From NCBI RefSeq assembly GCF_918797505.1, contig NC_092800.1, positions 46,703,022-46,767,021 on the forward strand: 64,000 nucleotides of DNA, read 5' to 3'. Each line of letters starts with the position of its first letter. Positions within the stretch are counted from its first letter, which is position 1. Below are positions 15,001 to 30,000 of this stretch, piece after piece. The DNA is from Bemisia tabaci. Taxonomy: Eukaryota > Arthropoda > Insecta > Hemiptera > Aleyrodidae. The notes beneath the pieces are model-generated. The model saw nothing but the letters and a program-made list of their open reading frames with translations. It searched no databases and was not told the origin of the DNA. Made by a program: the position numbers and the translations under genes.

Positions 15001-18000
15001 TACCTTTCGTGACTTCTTGTTCTCTATTTTCTTGAGTAGCGTTTAAATAGATTCTTTTGACTAATTCCATGTTATTTAAAAGAGATGTAAAAGCCATGAA
15101 GTAGGGGAAGCTCACTTTGTGCCCTCCTTGTCCGGCACTCTGAAAAAAAAGAAAAAAATTTACTCAATTATACTATGATGAAAAGATACCAAAATAACTT
15201 AGTTCCTTCTTCTGATAAAAACACAAAAATCTTGCAACAACAAGAGGACGTCAAGAAATTGCTGAGCAGCAATATTAATATCAATAAAATACGTAAGCTG
15301 ATAATGATAAAATTAATTTTCAAAGGTAATGCTTTGTCTATTTTATTTTATTTTTCCACCATCATATTAATAAACAGGACAAATTGCACACTTTACAGTA
15401 AAATTAAACACTCTTTTCATGAGGCAAATCAGAAATTTAGCTGATAGGCCAAGACGCTGGAGCATGAGAAACGGTCAATTTTTGAAACTTTTAGCATCTC
15501 TGCTAAGTATCACTCATGTTCAAATCAGTAATGTCAGATTTTACAGAATATGATTCAACTGTTTTAAGAGAGGGTAACTAACAGCCAAAGATTGAGTTTT
15601 CTCTGAGGTCATTGATTGCCTTTCTAACAAAATTACTTCGAGAAAGCTGTGGCAATCAACTCGTTAGATGTGTGCAACAGTTACTCGTTATAACAACATT
15701 AGCTTTATGAATCCATCTCAATGAGAGGACAGATGCAATTAAATTTTCTTCATGAGGACTTGTGAGAAAATTCTGGCAGGAACTTTGCACTTAATTTTGG
15801 AGATTTAGGGGCAGTTTAAATGAGCGCTATGGAGGTTTATAGAATTTGAATTTTCAAAATTGTGAAGAGACGTAAAACGAAGAAGTCTGAATGTCACTTG
15901 AAGGCAACATCACTAGATAATACAAAAACAAATCATGTGATTTTTCATTGTACAAACATGTGTTTCTTTTTACGTGTGATTTTTTTTTGTGACTTTTTTT
16001 ACTGCTTTACATACCCTACAGGAGTAATCCTATGCTTTATCAGTTAAAAGGCAACCGTTATTTGAGACCATCAAACTGGCCAGGAATCAAACCAGGGACT
16101 TCTTGATCATGAAATCAGCGCTGCGACACTACGGGAGGCTCACAAAATGAGAGACAATTGAGGAGGAAGAGCATGAAATTTATCAGGATATACTTACAGC
16201 CACTAAATTATCTTTAACTTCATTTGTGAGCAGATGACTTTTGACTAAGAGCATAATATTTTGAAAATCTAAAGCAGTGATGAACCCTGAGCCTGATTTA
16301 TCAAACTGGCGGAATGCTTCTATACCACATTCTTCGTGAAAATCCTGAATAAACATTAAAAATACACATTAAAACAAATTTTCAAAGCAAGAAAAAGTAT
16401 TGACCCATTATGAAAGATTCCTTTCTCAACTGTCCTCCTACATTCTTTCTTTTTTTCAGAGAGATCAAAATAAAACTTTCAGCAAATTATCCATCAATTT
16501 TTGACTTTTCAAAATAGCGAAAAAATGAGCTTCGATGCAAAGACTGAAATAAATCTTTAAGGTGGCGACAATCTCTGGAGAAATTTTCTGATATTCCAGT
16601 TATAGAATATGTGGGAGAGCAAAAATAGGATATGAGAGTCTATGATATCCAATTTATTTTTACTTTCATCATGTCTCGTTTTACTTTTAAACATGTTGAA
16701 ACTGTTCCCCTTATCTTTCTCTTGTAGATGCTAAAAATTGTTAGTTCAGTCAATGAATGGAAATGAAGCAATGATACTCCTTTCCACAAGACGCAGGCAC
16801 CTATAAAATAACTAATTTGCTTTCCACTCTTAAGCCTGGGGCTGTGCACAGTATATAATCATGCTGATAAAAATACGAGAAGACAACTGACACAGTGATG
16901 ACACAAAAAGCTTCTTTTTAAGTAGCCTTGGTTTTTAGCATAGAGATAGGAGAAACGTTTTGATCGCACTGTAAATTTCAGGTTTTTGAGTTACTTTTTT
17001 TTAAATCATGTGTAGAAAATGTTGGGCATCCTAAAATATGTTTTTGACGGAAGTTTCAAAATTGATGTACCTCATAATGCACTGAGTTCTGGCAGTAAGA
17101 TTAAAACTTTCAATGCCACATTAACATTTGCTACACCCACCCTGTTAACGAGGTTAGGAAAGCAAATGGAACCTTGCAAGCACTTCAAGTCTCCTTTTAA
17201 TACAATGACATCTTTGTGTGACATCCACGAAACTTGTCTGCTTCTATCATTCTACTAACATAGAGGCGTCATAAATTGTGCGGAAATATGGAAAGAAATA
17301 AGAAGGCAAAATTCACAGTAAATTATTTCAATTCAAACATAAACTTTAAATTAAGAGGTGCACTTACATGAAGAAACTGGCTAAACTCTGAATAATTCAC
17401 AACCCTGTTCTTATCTTTACCAAAATATAATTTTAAAAAATCACTATCTGGATTTAAAGGCATTTTGTGATGAAGTTCTGTTTTTTTCATTACTTCCCAA
17501 AATTCCTCTGTAAAAAAAAGAAGACAATACATGTAACCAATAGAAGGAAAAAATTCAGAAGAAATAACACAGAAAAATGAGGCAAAAACCTTGATACTTC
17601 CATTTTCTAAAGTACTGGGACAATGATATTTACGAAAGGAGGTTTGGGTTAATTTAAAATTAATATCAGTTTCAGAGATTAACATCACAGAAAAAGAGAA
17701 ATTAAGATTCTAACCAGCGGGCTGATAATTGAAATTTAGTGTTTGTCGGGCGGACATAGATGCCATGGGTTAAATGGCGAGGCGTGATTGGTCGGCTATG
17801 TCTTATCGCTGCTTTGTTGTGCCTTTGTCAGGTGGAATGGACGACATACTGTCGGAAACTTAAGAGGTATCGATAGCTTGTACATGACAAAGCAGCGATA
17901 AGACATAGCCTACCAATCACACTCCGCCTTTCAACCTATGTCATCTATGTCCGCCTGACAAACACTAAATTTCAATAATCGGCCTGCAGTGGCATGTCGT

Positions 18001-21000
18001 GCTTTGTGATGAATCAGTTGATCTCCTATTTAAACCTATGAAAAAGGATGAATTATCAAAGCATTCGAAATGAATGCTTTAATAATCTCTGTTGTTTCAA
18101 ATGGGAAAATATCGATGACTGATGATTCTCGCTGCATCACTGCAACCAATAGTATCCCAGGCATTTTTTAGACTAGAAACATTTTGCTGAAAAAAGTACT
18201 CGAGAAAAGCTGTTATGCTTTAAAGAAAAAAGGTAGAGCAATAAAGCACAAGCATGACGTAGCTAAAAAGAAAAGAAAAATTGCTCATCAAAAAGGCAAG
18301 GGGTATTTTGACATAGATAATGTGTTTCTTGCCTTGTTGCAAAATTTAATCCAGATATTTTCCTTGTGATATTAAATCAATTATTATTAAATCAATGACA
18401 GTGGGTCAGTTGCGCTGGTCACAAAACGGGTTTTGATAAACTAAAAATAATAAGATCTATCCAAACAACAACTTTACACGTTCAATATTAGTCAAGATGT
18501 TGCGCTTTGAAAAATTCATTTTATGACATCATCCACCATGGTAGTGACATCCTTGATTTCTTCCACCTTGTTTTCATTGGAGGTTCACCTTCAGTAACCA
18601 GTGCAAATGTGTGTCTCACTGATCGATGAAAGCAAGGTTGAAGAAATTGAGACAAATTGTCACTATTACCAATTTTATCGAGGAGGAGATTCTAATCAAA
18701 TGACCTGATTTTTTATATGCAACTCGACATTGCATAAAGAGTTACCAAAAAAATTGGCAAACAAAGGAATTGTGAACAGGGAACTAAAAACGAAGGGCCA
18801 GTTGGCCAAATTTTGAAATAAGAATGGCGAACTTACTGAAACCGATCATCCCGTTACCATTGAGGTCGAACAGCTGAAACGCTGTTTCGTACAAGGCATC
18901 TGGGACGCAGAGCAAACCTTCGAAAGCTTGGAACTCGGAAAATGATATGAGTCTGAAAGAATGAATATTAATGAATATTTTTACTATGAATGAATATTCA
19001 AATTAGTTATCAGTGCCTAAATTTTAAAAATAAATTAAAGAGAGAAGGTACAGTTAGAAGAAGGGGATAATCCTTTTTATTAATTGTACCAGTATTTCTT
19101 ACTTACATTTTATTTGTTTATAGGAGAACTGTTACATGAATTTTCCTGAAATTTCAAGTGATTTTTCTTCCTTTATCTGAGAAAACACTTTGAAATTTTG
19201 TTGACTAATTTATGCGACGATTCTCCCATGAAAAAATAAAATGTTTACAAAAAACTGAAACAGCCCAGACGAGATGCATTCCTTTGTGCGGAGACAACGA
19301 TTTTAGGCACATATGGAGCATGCTGCATGGCACTTGGAAAAGTCAAAATGCTACCTTAATTCTTAGACAATACAAAATGTCTCTAACATGACTCTATTCA
19401 CTTATTTCAAGGGATGACTGCGCTCTTTTCTCCACAAGATAAGCGCCTTATTTACAGTAAAGGGACCAAGAGCTTTTGAGAGCTCATTTTTGTGTTTAAA
19501 ACAAATCTAGTAGAGGATAGACTTCAAATGAGGAAAAAACAGCAAAATCAAACTAACGCTCACCCATCTTTGCTGGTATCGACGATTCCAGCCAAAAGTT
19601 TGACAGATTCAGGATTTGCATTGGCTTCCGGTGGCAGTACACCCAGGAATGTTTGGATAAAGTCACCATCAGTCATATACAACTCTCCATCTTTTTCAAC
19701 AGTTGCATACTAAAGGAACAAAATCATAATAACAGGTAAATTAAACATCAAGGACAACGAGCTATTCATAAAACACTTATTTTACAAGCGCCTGAAAAAC
19801 AGACCTTTCGTCTGCCTTACCAATACCATGGAAAAATACCTTATCTGCAATTGCATGTAACAAATATGAGTATTTAATTTCATAATTCCTTAGAATATTA
19901 GCTCAGGACCGCAAAAAAAGGAAAACAGAATTACTTTATTACAAAATTGTGAGATTATTCCACATTCAATTTGTTGAACAAACGAGAACTAAGCAACAAT
20001 TCTCAATAAACTACCTAAAAAATATCTTCTTCTTGAGACAATTTTTGACTATAAGTTTTAGACATCAGTACCTAATGTTGGCTCATTAATTTAAAAAATA
20101 AACTGTTGAGGGAATGTATCGAAAATTAAATGCAGATACTTCCGAGTTGATGCTTGGTAACATTTGATTATACTATTTTTCTATCGTTCATTTCTCTATT
20201 TTATTTGAATAGAGTCTTCCAATGTACTTCCTATGTCATAGTCTTGTAAATTTTTTGTTTGTTTTTCATTCTTAGACTTACTTGATACTCATAATCAATT
20301 GAAATTCAAAAAGTATCGAGATTTCTATACTTTGGAAATATTCGGGAAAGTATTCTATACTAGAGCACAAGATTACAACAAAGAAATTTCATTAGATTAT
20401 TACATAGGTTTGGCACATTACTTATGACTTTCCCTACTTGGTTAACAAACGAGCAATCTATTAGAGTAATGTCAAAAATTCATTTCTTACACAACGAATA
20501 AGTTCTAGTACGATGCATTGTCTTAAAGACATTAGAATGAAGATTTTGAATTCTGAGGTAACTATTAGACTGAGAAGATTTATGCAAGGTCAAAAGGCAA
20601 ACAAGCAATCTGACTGGCAAAAAAAATTGAATCCACTTCTACTGTAGCCGTTGAAAACACAGAAATTTCAACTTGAGAGATCTACAGTGAAGAAACTATG
20701 AGATTTTGAACTGCGCTATGATGGCACACTAAGTGTTTCAGGCAGTCACACTTTTTTGTTTTAAAAATGAAAGATGTGATGGATGAGTAAGTTACATTAT
20801 ATTTTTGGAATTTAAAGAAATTTTTTTTGGAGGATTTGGAGATTTTATGAGGCCTTGAAGTCCGTAGGTAGTTCTGACACCTCTTGCCTCCTTAGAAAAA
20901 TTGAATAGTGCAAATATCTGCATAAACTGTCTTTATCTTCAGTTCTAACCAAAATAGTCTTTTGATTTCTATTTGTACTGCAAGGCAAGAAACTATACAT

Positions 21001-24000
21001 GGATTTTACTGTATCAATTTGAATTTGCTGTCTTTTTTAAGAATTTCATGGATGAACTCAAATTTTTCTCCCTGTCTTGTAGTCTGAGTTGGGAATTTGT
21101 GGTTCACTTTGAAGGTAGATCGCATTTTTATTTGGTTAATAGGACGTCTTCGCAAATTTTTTTTTCAATGTCCAGAGCTTTGTTATTTCTTAAAACAGCG
21201 AGCATTTATGTTAACAATCAGAAAGAGACAAATTCAAGCACTTCACGAATATCTTTTAAAAACGTAAGCTATTTTCAAGCATCTTCCAAAAAATCAAGCG
21301 CTTTTCAGGGCTTGAATTTTTTTTTAAAAATCAAGCACTTCTCAAAGCCGAAAGACCATGTGCAGGGTGTCTAGCAAATTTTAAATAAAATTCCCGATAT
21401 TTTCCTGATTTCCCTGACTAAAACGACCAAAAAACCGGGGAAAAATTTAAAATTCCCTGGCAGACAAAAAAAAATCTCTGACATTTCCCGGTTTCCCAGG
21501 TCGCTAGACACCTTGACTGGGACACAGGTACTTACAGTGAATGCGAGTTGACTGCCATTAGAAAGAACTCGTTACTAAAGCAGAGGTCAATTTCTCGAAC
21601 TCGGGCTTCTCTTCTTGCGTCTCCTTCAAGCTTAGGTACATATAAAGTAAAGCAGCGAACACATACCTTGTTGAAAATCTGTTGTAACTGCTCAGTTGTG
21701 GCTCTTTTTGGATAAACAATCGCTCCATGGAACTGAAACACAAAGTAATCATTTCAAAATTAGATTTGCCAGAAAATAGGTGGCTTTAAAGGCCAAATGA
21801 AAAAAAAGGAACCTTTGAACGAAGAAAGGGCCATACCGAGGAGTATTCTGCCGTGCTAAGGAAGAACACAGTATCAACATTCGAGAGTTGCCAAATTTCC
21901 TTGAATGAAATGTTTATTTTTGAGAAAAATTATGAATATTTTTCTTTGCAATTTTCAGACGCTTTAGATCAAATTAAAAACAAAATTATCTGAAAAATTG
22001 GCAAAAAAATATTCAAAAAAAATTTCTGAAAATTAGTAACTTGCCAGAGGAAAGTCGGCAACGCCTGCGATGGCTTATACGGCGTTTTTCCTTAGCACGA
22101 CAGTATTCCCATGACGCGTCATGTTTTCTTAGATAATAGATTCCCTGGTTTTCACCTACTTAAATTTTAAAGTTATTGCCCAAAAATGTCCGAACTTTTT
22201 AAAAATGTTGGGCGTAAAATGCTTTCCACAAGACACATTTAGCGCAAAGTTTATTATTCATCGACAGAGCACATCAGGGCCGGATTAAGGGGATGGCCAC
22301 ATGGGCCGCGGCCCATGGCGGCAAATTTAAGGGGCGGCAAATTTTGCGATTTTTTTAAGTGAAGGTATAAAGCAAATCGGATTCAGAAAAAAATACAAAC
22401 GAGAAAAGGCGACAAAATCTCTCATCTCCTGAGAGTACAGTAATTTCGCATTGCGTCAAACACAGTGCGTTCAGCACCGCTCGACGTGAAACGCAAAGCG
22501 CCTACAAGACTGTAGGAATACTTCACGCATTGCGTCAAAAACAGTGCTGTCAGTAGCGGTCGACGTGAAACGCATAGCGCCTACAAGACTGCATGAATAC
22601 TTCACGCATTGCGCAAAACACAGTGCGGTCAGCGCGGCGCGACGGCGGAAGTTAAAATTATTAAACCACATTTATGTTTGTTCTTTCATAATGTTTTCGT
22701 TCATTTCTTATAAATGGAGGGCCTTGTCCACACAGAGATAGGTTTACGTAACTTAACTTTCGCGCAAAGTTCCGTGAAATTTTGCTGGTAGTGTTGACAT
22801 AGGGCTTTCGCAAAAAATGTGTCCAACACGAATAAACGCGTCTTATGCACCCCTACCCCTCCGGCACGTTCACTGGATGGATTTTATTGATGTTTCAAAA
22901 CTAATGAGAAGAGGGCGGCAAAATACAGGCGGCCCATGGGCAGCAAGTAGTGAATCCACCCCTGGAGCACATGGGTGCAACTGATGCCGTTCAAAAGTTT
23001 TGATACGGCAGAAAAAAATCGAGATATATCTGAAAATTTCAGTACTTTTCAGGGACTTATCACAGTTTATTAAAATTTACTAAAGTTCAATTTCCTAGGT
23101 TACATTCCCTTTATTAATAACTTGTCATCCTGTCAGAGCTCATGATGGAGGCCTTACGAAGGTAGCAACAAGAGGTGAGGCAATCTTTACCCTCATTCGT
23201 GAGTAATGTCCGCCTCAAAGAGAAAAAAATTAGTCGAGCAATCTCTTTTTTGTCATTTCTTTTCGTTTTCTTTATCCCCCTTTGTATGAAAAAACGTAGA
23301 TAAAAAACCCGCGAGAAACCTTTCAGGAGTCGTTCATAAAGAGCGTAACGCTGAAAATCGGATTTTCCCCCTATCCACGTAACGCACCAGAGCACCAGGT
23401 CCTGCGCCCTCTCCAAACCCTCAGATTAGCGTTACGAGACAATTTTTTATGAAAAATTGCCTTCTCGCGTCGATGTATCATCATTAATTCTCGACGCTCG
23501 CTTAGCGTTACACAACGGCGCCGTAGACTCCCCCACCCCCTGCAACGCAGGCTGAGGCCCCCTCCCCAAGCGTTACGTATTTTGCAAACAACCCTCTAAT
23601 CTAAAAAATCGTAACTAAAAACGATGGACCTCCTCTCTCTCTCTCTCCCCTCCCCCTCTCTTTCTATTTTCTCATTACCGTTTCGCTGGAGCAAGCGGCA
23701 GGAAATGCAAATAATTGCGGGAAGACGAAAACACAGACCGTAAGGTGGGGGGAAGGGTATACTTAACAGATATGACCTTGACGTGGAGCGTGGATCCTCT
23801 GCCCGCGAAACATTCCACGAACACGAAATGATATCATTTGTTGTTATCAAAGGTTAACGACTAAAAAGCGGAAACAGTTCCATTGGCCGATGAACGCTTT
23901 CGTCAACGCCGAACGCGGATCTAGGATCATGTCGGACATTTCTATCCTAAGGGGATGACTAACTGAAAATGTACTGGTGAGGGGGGTGATCCCCTGACCG

Positions 24001-27000
24001 CTACGCGGCCCGACCCCCTGCGCCTTCAGAAGGGCTCTCCGCGGCGGTGAAAAAGCTCGATGATTGTACCTAATTTGAACGTACTTCTGCCAAACGGATC
24101 CGTATGCATTAAGACATGAGCCCTGACTCCATAAGAATATATGCTTAACAAGGCTCACGTCATAATGCACATAGTTCCGTTTGGCAGAAATGGAGAATTT
24201 GCATGTGTCTGAAATTTGATGAATTTCGTGTTTAAGTGGAAAATACTGAGTGAACTGAACACGAGGATACCCTCGGTCCATGAACTGAACAATTATCGGC
24301 GAAGATATGACAAAATGATCTAACCTGGTAAAATACATGTGTTTAAATGGGAAATGCCGCCAGATGACGTCACTAGGCGGTTCATTTTTTCACATTTAAA
24401 TCTATTTTCATGCTGTTTCCCATATTAGAAAAAAAATTATAAAAAATACTGCAGAATCAGCTCTTTCAGCACTTTCAGATGAAGCAATAAAAGATATGCA
24501 TGCAAATTCGCCATTCGTCCATTTGAGAATTTGATTGATTGATCGTGCCTAGAGTCACCATTTTTTTGGTTGGATGTTGAACCAACTCCGCTATAGCCCC
24601 ATCGCGTGATATCTAACAAATTTCGCGAAATAAAATAAAAATCGCATTTGCGAATTTGGGGACAGTATGAGCTCATCTACAGATCGCCTGCTTGCTGCCG
24701 ACCGAAGAATCTTGGAAATGACTGATCGTATCTCTGAAAAGTACTCTGAAGACAAGAAGTGTTCATAAAACACATATTGACCTCCGCCTTACTGCGGGAA
24801 CAGTACGGCGAAATGGATACAAATCAACGTGCTCCTGGGTCAAGAAATTGCCTATTCCTAAAAATTGAAGGCGTCTAGGAAAACGCGGTTACTGCGTGTA
24901 CGGTGTAAGCTCTTTTTTTTAAAGTATTGATTCTCAAGCAGAGCAGAATGACTCCACTAAACAGCAGACTGGCTGGGAGCATGTTGATTTTTTATCAATT
25001 TGCCGAGCTGTTTCACATGTTGAATGGAGGTCAAAGTGCGTTTTATGATGAGTGTTTTATGCTTTTGGTGGAATTTAGAAGAATACACAATTTTGAAAAA
25101 GTTTTGTTTTTGCTTTTTTCTTAGAATGCTTATATTCCGACAGGTACTACCGTGCAATAAAAACCCGAACAAATCATTCAAATTGGTACGATGATCCGGA
25201 TGAAATATTGTTATTTTAAAGCTTGTGAATTGTTCGTTTTCTACCTCCACAATTACAATAATAAATTTAAAAAAAAAAAAAAAAAAAAATTGAGGAGTCC
25301 TCATCGTGAAAGCAATAACTTTCATAGACCTTCGAGGATTTTCAAAAAAATTCCAAGGACTTCGTCGAACTCAAACAAATTTAGGGGCTTTGAAAAATGT
25401 ATTGAAATGGAAATTTTCTCTCTTTGTACCTTGATTCTCTGTTTCCTACCTATGATTAGTATTTATGGCATACATAGAAAACTTCGGAAGTCTCTATTAA
25501 TTTTAGGATATTCAAGGACTCAAGCATCTAACACAACTTTTTAATACAGCTTAAGACTTTTTCAGGAGTCATACAACATACGAGTTCTATTATTTAATTA
25601 TTAGGAGGATTTTACTGGCAGTTTAATGTAATGCGTTTGAAAATTTCATAAAGAGATATTCATATAACTGCATATGAAACTAAATACCTCATCAAAGAAA
25701 TTTTGGTTGCATTCGCACACCTAAATCTAAAATCTGCATCAAGGAAATTTTTCTTGCATTCGAAATTCGAATGCTTATAATTCTTTCTTTGGCACGACAG
25801 CTCTAGCAAAATTTTACGTAAGCGCAAAGAGAAAGAATACGATTTTTCAATCGACGAATAATAATGACTGATAATTTGCCGAAATGTTGGACTGATAATA
25901 CATTTTTGAGCGCTTGATTCGACGGCTTATCTTTTGAATAATGGTGCGTCTACAATAACGTGCGTTTTCACAATTTAATTTTTGCATGCATTAGCAAATA
26001 AGCCACCCGATCATTGCCCCCCGCGTTTTGTAACTTAATGTTAAGTCCCGTCTGATTTGCTGTAGTGTCACAAGAGAGGCTTCGAGACTACTCCTAGAGG
26101 GTGATCCAAAAGTCTGAAACCCATTCCTCCACTTGGTAACTTGAAGTTTTGATGGGGGATGTGCTGTTGTCAATCTGATTTTTTTCATTTAGATTCAAGC
26201 GGAGATTTTTTTTCTCTAGTCCCTGTTCATGAAGGTTCATTAAAACAACGTTCAGGGTTTTTACTTTTTTTCAACTTTCAAATTCCCTGTGTTTTCCTTG
26301 AATTTTCCTGATCGATTGCAAAAAATAACTTTTTACGACTCACTTGTCACAGAGGTGTAACACGACCACTCTTCCGAGGTTTTGATAGCTATCGAATTAA
26401 AAAGGCTCCCTCCGCCTTTTAATCTTTATAGCTCCAATTTTACTACTACACGATTCAATTCTAAAGAAAATATTGTGCATATTAATGTAGAAAAAGATAA
26501 ACTTCAGACTTGAAAAAGCGAAAAAATTCTAGATCCAACGTTAACTTCCTTGAGTTTTCCCTGTAGAGGAGACCCTGTAACGTTAAAAATGTAGCGGAGA
26601 GGGGTGTCCAGAGTTTTGAATCACCCTATGTACCACTCTTGAATGATAAAACTTTATCGCAAAACGTGCGCTACGACCGTCGTCTTAATGTGAGGTGGTC
26701 ACAATAATTTTATTATCATCAGGCTTCACTCAATCATTGCATCACCTAATTAACAGCATCCAAAATCAATATCTTGTACCAATGTATTTACTGTTTAACA
26801 ACGGCCAAAAAAAGTGAAAAAGTCTGCGTCGGCTAGAGCAAAATTTCCGGACTCGGTAACGAATTATATCTTTATTCGGTGGAATATTCCCAACTTAGAT
26901 AACTATGTTTCGTTGTCTCTCTTAACTTACGCCTGACGGGAAAAGGATAAAAAGGATGATTTATTGCGTGCCCAGAATTATTTTTTCATTCGTTTATCTA

Positions 27001-30000
27001 TATTGTTTCAGTTTTTTGAAAGCGCACATTGTGAATCCTGTGTTATACAACGTTGCACTGCCACGTAAAAAAAAAGAAAAAAATATCCATATCCAACGGA
27101 CAACATCTGTTAAACAGCAATACATCACCGAATGTCTTTTTTTCCTCTGCGAATTTTATAAAATTATAACATAGCAATGGTAGAGGATGTGTCAGGTGAA
27201 GAAAAGTGTACGATGTAGTGGGTAAAGTAAGAATAATCGTGAGTGAAGTAAGTAAAGTAATAGTAATTAAAATAAAACAAGTAGAGTGAGCAGTATAATA
27301 AGATAAAGAAACAAATAAGCAAAAACGGAGACCACTAGTAGTAAAATGTTAAAATTGCCTGAAGCACCAAGCCCTCTTTTCCCGACAAATGATTGATGCC
27401 AATTTTGTAAGAAACAGTGCGAAACACTACATTTAACGTGTAGTTCGCTGGTGCTACGCTCAACATGCTGAATGAGATCGGCTAAATGGCTAATGCAAGC
27501 AACTATTACTACTCTCAGGCCACTCATATTGCCTACATAGATATTGAAGGCGAGCTGGTAAGACTAGGTGCGAAACATTGTTACTACAAATGGTAGTCCG
27601 TTGAGGCTATGCTGATTGTGGGCAAGAATGAAAGTGTCCCCACAACTGCGATTTACTTTCACTGTTCCGGGGTTGCTCATTTTCCCTGATTATGCGAATA
27701 TTTGTGTGAGGATTTGACACTTATTAAAAAAGAGTTGGTGTATTATTTCTGTTTGAACTGTTTTTTTCAAGTGCCTGCATTGACTTAATTCAAGAGGGTT
27801 GTCAATATTGATCTGAACAAGGCTCGATTCCACGAAAATTACATCTTTCTGGAAGAAATTTTTGGGCAAAAGTTTGCGATATAGAATTGCAACGTTTTTG
27901 GGCGCGCTTAAAGAGAGTTTTTCTGAGAGTTGAATAGACGGACCCTCAAATTTCCTTCCGATCCATGAAAAAAGTCACCGGAAAAAACCGCGGATGATCC
28001 GGATCGACGAGAATTGAGACACTGCTCAAATTAATTTCCCTGTGCAGATGAATGCGTTCATGAATGAACTAGAGATGGTGGTTATTCATTGCTAAATGAA
28101 GTCTGATTTTCATTCGGGCCATTCCCTGTCAATTGGAATACATTTTACAATAAGGAACCAATATTTCTGGCCAATTTTGGAAACAACATACATGTCATTG
28201 GTTTCCATATGCGGATATGTGCTTTTATGGGATAGCCAGAGATAGTGGTTCCCTATTGCAAAATTTTTTGATGAGGCTTGGTGGGTACAGAGAACCATAT
28301 CGACGGTGTAAGTCGGCAATCACATAACTCGGTTTGCGACGTCGCAGACTTCCTGTCATGCTTTATTTTTTAAACGGAAAACTACTCAACGGCAATTCTT
28401 TAAAACTGCCGTGATTTTTCTTCTCTGTGAGAAGAAAATTCTGCATAAACTTCAAGGAATGACGTCAATTTGTTCTCCTTTATAAAAATAACAAAGAGGC
28501 GGAGATTTTTAGACACCGCAAACGAGATATGTGATTGCGGACTTACGCCGTCGATATGATGGTATGACCATCACAAAATTTCAGCTTTCTATTACCGATA
28601 GAACCGGAGTTACGAGGGTTCAAAGATGACAGAAAAACCTCGGGGCCAAGGAGCCCTTCAATTGAAAAAAAAAATCGTAACTCTGGTTCTAATCAAGCTA
28701 CAAGGCTCAACTTCGGCTTATTTTAAAGCTCTTCAGCTCAGTTGAAAAATTGGTAAATGATGTCATTTTTGAAATTAAGGGGTAGATCGAATATATTTGA
28801 TAGTCTGGAGGTCATGAGTTGCACACAAATCCGAGCTTTCAAACATTTCGGCTCATTTTGAGAACACCTATATAGACCCTCTTCAGCCGCACCCTTTCGA
28901 ATAATTTGTTTTCCATCGATTCAAATTGGAAGCCCGCCAATATTGGCCCGCGTGACGAAGAACCGGTCTCTTTAGGCCATTGTTTTCTTCGTTCGAGGTG
29001 TCGTCCATGTGAGGAGCAAGAAGCGATATTCGTCTATTGAACTTGGAGACCTTGAACTGAGAATGAAACGGCAAACGAGATCGTTTCATCTGTTTTTTGC
29101 GAAGATAGCAGCAAAAAGGCGGAGAATGAGTCGGAATGTCCGGAGAAGCATGCTTCGAGTACCGACGAGTGTTTACCGCTTGTCGCAAAAAAACATTACA
29201 CGGAGCGGCTCAAGAGAAAATCCTCTCTTCACGATACACAAACTTCGTTGGAGAGTTAAATCGATAGAATTTTTATTGCACCAGCTCAATGAAAAAATAA
29301 AGGACAACTAGACAAGTTACGGATTCAAGCATTTAGAATCAGGGTTGCCACAGAATTTAGAAAATGAAATTCCCTGACATTTCCCTGATTTCCCTTACAC
29401 ATTTTGGTGGAATTCCCTGACAGTTGGAGATGTGACGGATGGTTTAGAAAGGCATAATTGAAAATAGTTTCCAGGCAAAATTTGTTGTTAGAAATCTCAA
29501 TCCCGTCCTGGAAAGCAATTGAAAGTGATTTAACAAATTTTCCCTGACATTTTCGTCATTTTCCCTGACATTTCCCGGTTTTCCCTGACTTTTTAAAATT
29601 CCCTGACATTTCCCGGTTTTCCCTGACTGTGGCAACCCTGTTAGATACGAGTTCGTCCTCTTTGAAATTTCCCGTACAAAACGATCTACGGAACGAAAAT
29701 TACTGAAATCAATCAATGCCCAACCAAGATATCAACGATATGGATGTATTTCTATCAAACGGAACTATGTGTATTGAGACATGAGCCCTCAGACCCATAA
29801 GAATACATGCATAACAGGGCTCACATCATAATGCACTTAGTTCCGTTTGGCAGAAATACGTCCATATTGTCCTTGTCTATTGGTCCATTCGCGATGACAC
29901 CCAAAAAGTGAAAGGGCTGAGGTGGAAATCAAATTTTTCAGTGCTGCGACAAACTGATTTGTGGTCATTAATAAGTTCCAATTTCAAGTCCTTGATCCTG

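Noticed and set aside
20973..21374. 133-codon plus-strand frame
   Set aside because: Runs into a CAGGGTGTCTA MITE and A/T-rich intron sequence; no domain.
22471..22741. Paired frames with repeated VKRIAPTR / GAMRFT-like peptides, also at 34966-35383
   Set aside because: Translations of the tandem units of about 80 bp inside hAT non-autonomous elements, not a repeat protein.
23847..24338. 163-codon minus-strand frame
   Set aside because: Spans a foldback element and intron sequence; composition changes abruptly and no motif is seen.
24667..24768. Short plus-strand frame [20 protein letters not shown].., SNARE-like at first sight
   Set aside because: Only 33 codons, inside aralar1 intron 1, no neighbouring exon or membrane anchor; resemblance too weak.
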